Positions 61,055 to 64,000 of a stretch of DNA of 64,000 nt are shown in pieces. The notes beneath the pieces were generated by a model. The model made no database searches. It saw nothing but the letters and a program-made list of their open reading frames with translations, and was not told where the DNA came from. Positions within the stretch are counted from its first letter, which is position 1; each line of letters starts with the position of its first letter. Source of the stretch: Vulcanimicrobiota bacterium (GTDB lineage Bacteria > Vulcanimicrobiota > Xenobia > Xenobiales > JADMJV01). Both the position numbers and the translations under genes were made by a program. The stretch is from NCBI GenBank assembly GCA_017307785.1, contig JAFKGI010000023.1:54818-118817 (forward strand), in the 5' to 3' direction.

Positions 61055-62461
61055 ATGAATAAACTTCAAGCTTCCTGTATCATGTTGTTGTTGGCGGGGC
61101 AACTGGCTGCCGATCCATTCGAACCGAGCCCGCGTCTGGAGAGCCTGGCCAAGGCCCTGCCGGCGGTCGGTAAGAACGTGAAAGTGGAAACCTTGGGAAT
61201 CCAACTGATTCCCTCGAGCAATCCGGCTCCCAAGCCCTCCCAGGAAGCGACCAGTTACAAAATCTATTATCCGACCGACCTGGATCGCCGCAGCACGGAT
61301 GACGCTGCCTATGCCGGCAAATACCCCGGCGTGCACCTCAATCTGCCGCTCAAGACCCAGCCCAGCTATATCAACTTCCTTTTTCTCAGCGATCAGCCCG
61401 AGCGGATTTTAGACGACCGTAAGCGCACTCCGGCGGCTGCCAAGGGGAGCCCGGCCCCGGGCCCCGGAGCCACCGGCATCTACGCCCGCTCTCCCATTCC
61501 CGGCCAGTCGACCGTGCGCGTGCTGGTGGATCACACCAATGGGACCAAGCGAAACCTGCGTTTTGATCTGATCTGGGTGCCCAGCAAAGCCGGGTTCCTG
61601 ACCGTGCGCAAGCGCACCATGTCGGTCCACCAGGACAGTGTGGCCGCGGGTAAGCAGGCGTTCGTAGAGCAGGGCGGACAGGTGGTGGTCGAGCCCCGTG
61701 TCCAGTTGGAGGCGGACAAGAGCACCATCCTGGTGAGTCAGTTGCTCAAGCCCGAGGATACTCTGGTTTTGCATCAAGAGTATTTCTCGAGTTCCCCAGG
61801 CAATCTGGCGGCCGTCGTCTCCGAAGTGGACGCGCCTCAGGTTGCCACCACGGGAGAACTGGACGCAGTGCCCGTGCTGCACTCGATTGTCTGGAAAGAA
61901 GAAGAAGAGCGGCTCGGTAAGTTCATCGATAAGAACGCCGACCCCACTCGCTGGAAGCGCATCAGTCAGTCGTTTCAGCACGCCCGCGGCCACTTTCCCT
62001 CGCCTGACCGCCTCTCGGAGGTCGACTATCAGGTCTCCAGCTGGTCGGAGGCGGACGCTCCTATGCAGGTATACTCCAAATTTGAGTCCATCCCCGGAGT
62101 GGACGTGACCGTCAAGCAGGGCGGGGAAGCGGCGGTCACCGACAATCGCGGCAAATATGGTGCGCGCGTGGGCATGCGTTGGAATCTGAAGGCCTTGCCT
62201 CCGGGCTGCAAAGAAGTCGCCATCGTGGCGCTCAACCGTGGAGCCGTCTTTGGCGGCCGCCACTGGGTTTCGGACGGAAAGCGCACCGCCGCGGAAGTCT
62301 TTCACGCCCCGAATAACCCGGGACTTCTTCCCAAGCTTTACGCTTCCACGCTCTGGCGGGGGCCGGTCCAGGTCGGCAGTCAGATTCAGATGTGGACCGA
62401 ACCGATGGCCAATACCAGCGTTCAACTCTGGTATCTGCTGGTGCCGATTCCCCCTAAGTGA
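61055..62461 (+). CDS. Exported protein of unknown function, 468 residues
   Basis: Signal peptide (MNKLQASCIMLLLAGQLAA) then a beta-rich extracellular protein with several repeated-looking sandwich modules; a Pro-rich segment TPAAAKGSPAPGPGATG near residue 130. No enzyme motif and no family I recognise. It starts 39 bases after the FecR-like gene, and the polysaccharide deacetylase gene begins at its own stop (GTGA), so it is in the same unit. It may bind polysaccharide or wall material; this is inference only. Confidence 0.65.
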   Translation: MNKLQASCIMLLLAGQLAADPFEPSPRLESLAKALPAVGKNVKVETLGIQLIPSSNPAPKPSQEATSYKIYYPTDLDRRSTDDAAYAGKYPGVHLNLPLKTQPSYINFLFLSDQPERILDDRKRTPAAAKGSPAPGPGATGIYARSPIPGQSTVRVLVDHTNGTKRNLRFDLIWVPSKAGFLTVRKRTMSVHQDSVAAGKQAFVEQGGQVVVEPRVQLEADKSTILVSQLLKPEDTLVLHQEYFSSSPGNLAAVVSEVDAPQVATTGELDAVPVLHSIVWKEEEERLGKFIDKNADPTRWKRISQSFQHARGHFPSPDRLSEVDYQVSSWSEADAPMQVYSKFESIPGVDVTVKQGGEAAVTDNRGKYGARVGMRWNLKALPPGCKEVAIVALNRGAVFGGRHWVSDGKRTAAEVFHAPNNPGLLPKLYASTLWRGPVQVGSQIQMWTEPMANTSVQLWYLLVPIPPK

Positions 62462-63213
62462 AGCGGCTTCTACTTTTTCTAGCCTTGACCGGTTGGGCGT
62501 TGGCCCAGCCTCGCTATCTGGCCGTGCTCTGCTATCACCAGATTCACAAAAAGGCCGACACCGAGATGGTGACGACACCCGAACGCTTTCGCCAGCAGCT
62601 GGACTTTCTCCAGCAGCAAGGCTATCAGACCGTTAACCTGGACCAGGCTCAGGCTTTTTTGGAGGGCAAGCTCTCGCCCCAGAAGTTTCCCAAGCCGCTC
62701 TTGATCACTTTCGACGACGGCTATGACGGGGTTTACGGTTACGCCTTTCCCCAGCTCAAGAAGCACAAGATGCGGGCGGTCGTTTTTCTGGTCGTTTCCC
62801 AGGTGGACCGCCTGAAGCCGACCGCCCACTTGACCAAGGATCAATTGAAGGAGATGTCCTCGTCCGGCGTCTTCGAATTCGGCTCTCACACCTACAATAT
62901 GCATGTGCCCATTCCCGAGCGGCGTGCGGCCGGCCAGTTGTCCGCTTTTGCCATTCGTCGCGACCTGACGCGCTCGCGCGAAGTTCTTCAAGACTGGTTG
63001 GGAAAACCGGTCCGTTCGCTGGCCTGGCCCTACGGGCATTATGACGAAGGGTGTCTGGAACTGGCCAAGCAGAGCGGCTTTCGCCTGGTGTTCACCACCG
63101 ACTACGGCTATAACTTGCCCGGTAGCGGGCCCTGGCGGATTCGCCGCATCCGTCTCTCCAGTGATTTCGACACGGTGGAAGTGTTGCGCGCCAAGCTGGA
63201 GACCGGCGGCTAG
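62458..63213 (+). CDS. Exported polysaccharide deacetylase (PgaB/NodB type)
   Basis: 251 residues with a signal peptide (GTG start; mature part begins ~AQPRYLAVLCYHQI). NodB fold with the metal-binding TFDDGYD (D86-D87), H144 and H149 in GSHTYNMH, and the distal RSLAWPYGHYDE and VFTTDYGYN. Removes N-acetyl groups from a polysaccharide in the periplasm, e.g. poly-GlcNAc or peptidoglycan. Translation is coupled to the previous gene (GTGA overlap), which is consistent with a biofilm or exopolysaccharide role under control of the upstream cyclase. Confidence 0.88.
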   Translation: MKRLLLFLALTGWALAQPRYLAVLCYHQIHKKADTEMVTTPERFRQQLDFLQQQGYQTVNLDQAQAFLEGKLSPQKFPKPLLITFDDGYDGVYGYAFPQLKKHKMRAVVFLVVSQVDRLKPTAHLTKDQLKEMSSSGVFEFGSHTYNMHVPIPERRAAGQLSAFAIRRDLTRSREVLQDWLGKPVRSLAWPYGHYDEGCLELAKQSGFRLVFTTDYGYNLPGSGPWRIRRIRLSSDFDTVEVLRAKLETGG

Positions 63214-63288
63214 GCTCACAGGGCGAGCAGGACAGGTCTTTCCATGCCGGAACGCTTAGATCGACGACATTGGAAGGAACCCCTTATT

Positions 63289-63726
63289 GTGAAGAACTTT
63301 TTGCGCGCCACCTGCCTCCTGCTGCTGTGCAGCGGACTGGCCTCAGCCGAGACCTGGCTCACCTCTTGGGATCAGGCCGCGGCCGAATCCAAGAAGTCGG
63401 GCAAGCCGATTCTGATGGATTTCACGGGTAGTGATTGGTGCATCTGGTGTCAGCGGCTCAAACAAGAAGTTTTTGTGACCCCCGAGTTCGCGGCCTGGGC
63501 TTCGAAGCACGTTGTGCTGTTGGAGCTGGACTATCCTCAAAAGACTCCCCAGCCCGAGGCGATCAAAAAGCAGAACGCTCAGCTGGCCGAGAAATACAAC
63601 ATCGAGGGCTATCCCACCGTGCTTTTTGTCAGTGCGGACGGCAAGGTGTTGGGCAAGTCCGGTTACCAGAAAGGCGGGCCCGCTGCCTGGACCGGCAGCG
63701 CCGATAAGCTGATTCAAAAAAAGTAG
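63289..63726 (+). CDS. Exported thioredoxin-fold protein
   Basis: 145 residues from the GTG at 63289, giving a signal peptide (VKNFLRATCLLLLCSGLASA); an in-frame ATG at 63244 would only add a basic extension. Thioredoxin fold with active-site WCIWC (C51 and C54) and the cis-Pro in GYPTVLFV. Similar to DUF255/thioredoxin-7-like and TlpA/DsbD-C-type proteins. It should reduce or isomerise disulfides outside the cytoplasm, possibly for the exported proteins of this operon. It stands 75 bases after the deacetylase, probably in the same transcript. Confidence 0.82.
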   Translation: MKNFLRATCLLLLCSGLASAETWLTSWDQAAAESKKSGKPILMDFTGSDWCIWCQRLKQEVFVTPEFAAWASKHVVLLELDYPQKTPQPEAIKKQNAQLAEKYNIEGYPTVLFVSADGKVLGKSGYQKGGPAAWTGSADKLIQKK

Positions 63727-63738
63727 TGCTCGTGAGGG

Positions 63739-63767
63739 TTGACAGCCCTACCGGCCCATGATAGTCT
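63739..63767 (+). promoter_or_regulatory. Strong sigma-70-type promoter of the rRNA leader
   Basis: TTGACA, 17-base spacer, TAGTCT. Position 12 bases after the stop of the thioredoxin-like gene; a GC-rich segment follows. It fits transcription into the sequence that runs off the right edge. Confidence 0.75.
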
Positions 63768-64000
63768 ACCGCTCCGCCAGTCGGGCGAGACAATCACCGA
63801 CTGGCACGGAGCTCAAGCTCCATCTTTGACAACTGAAGAAGATATTAGAAGCGAATGCAATCTCGTTGGTAACCAGTTCTATAACTGATTATTGCGTGAT
63901 AGCCGAGATTCCAAAGGATTGGCTGCCAAGCCAACCCGATATCGGACATTGACTGCCGGTCGATGACCGAAAGCTCTACTTGAATGCATCGTAAGATGGA
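63768..64000 (+). ncRNA. Leader of an rRNA operon, 16S expected just past the edge
   Basis: No coding potential. ATCTTTGACAAC at 63822-63833 matches the boxA antitermination element of rRNA leaders. The last bases CGTAAGATGGA agree with the sequence that usually precedes GAGTTTGATCCTGG at the 5' end of 16S rRNA. The structured leader between (GTTGGTAACCAG and a SCGAT-rich region) would hold the RNase III processing stem. The 16S gene itself is not in the window. Confidence 0.7.

Overview
This 64 kb window is GC-rich chromosomal DNA from an undomesticated Gram-negative-type bacterium. It has periplasmic and lipid-modification genes, type II secretion/type IV pilus parts, abundant c-di-GMP and cyclic-nucleotide signalling, and GTG/TTG starts with overlapping stop/start codons throughout. 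No gene here fixes the phylum. Two tandem CrtI-type desaturases, a membrane pyrophosphatase with the potassium-dependent signature, large coiled-coil proteins and many lineage-specific proteins suggest a deep, poorly sampled lineage (for example Eremiobacterota/Vulcanimicrobiota or Armatimonadota relatives). That placement is an inference. I see no prophage, transposase or CRISPR array.

Layout. 1-5.0 kb: 5' part of proC, a two-gene carotenoid desaturase operon and a cell-wall amidase. 5.1-11.8 kb: an unknown protein, a tandem pair of ~260-bp quasi-palindromic elements, a TPR/HD-GYP protein, a pseudo-rhomboid, two paralogous Lys/Gln-rich disordered proteins and tRNA-Leu(CAG). 11.8-20.1 kb: hppA, a small membrane protein, a degenerate HD protein, a GspF/PilC protein and a 1055-residue GAF-pseudokinase-GspE/PilB fusion. 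20.1-27.4 kb: folD, a large GT-C-like membrane protein, a secreted glycosidase, greA-phhB and a lytic transglycosylase. 27.5-30.3 kb: a phospholipid cluster with pssA and a fused phospholipid N-methyltransferase/phosphatidylserine decarboxylase. 30.3-40.9 kb: a membrane zinc peptidase, a 156-bp-period palindromic repeat array, a cytochrome c, an RNA methyltransferase, a Nudix-metallo-beta-lactamase fusion, a free-standing FlhA-type cytoplasmic domain, a small protein, a GNAT-like protein, galE, a PilZ-like protein and rpsD. 40.9-49.3 kb: an operon of two giant coiled-coil proteins and a von Willebrand A membrane protein. 49.4-57.1 kb: a truncated-architecture YgfK homologue, sodA, a second pair of the quasi-palindromic elements, and a signalling operon (hybrid REC-PAS-GGDEF-EAL plus histidine kinase). 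57.2-63.7 kb: a tightly packed operon of a CHASE2 cyclase and exported proteins. 63.7-64.0 kb: a strong promoter and boxA-bearing leader that should run into a 16S rRNA gene just past the right edge.

How it fits together. PssA, Psd and PmtA modules would convert CDP-diacylglycerol to phosphatidylserine, then PE and methylated PE. Two HD-type proteins, a GGDEF-EAL protein and a PilZ-like protein point to c-di-GMP control, plausibly of the secretion/pilus machine whose ATPase carries its own GAF and pseudokinase sensor. The strongest candidates for undescribed biology are the coiled-coil/vWA operon, the pseudokinase-GspE fusion, the PmtA-Psd fusion, the orphan FlhA domain, the Lys/Gln-rich protein pair and the two non-coding repeat families.
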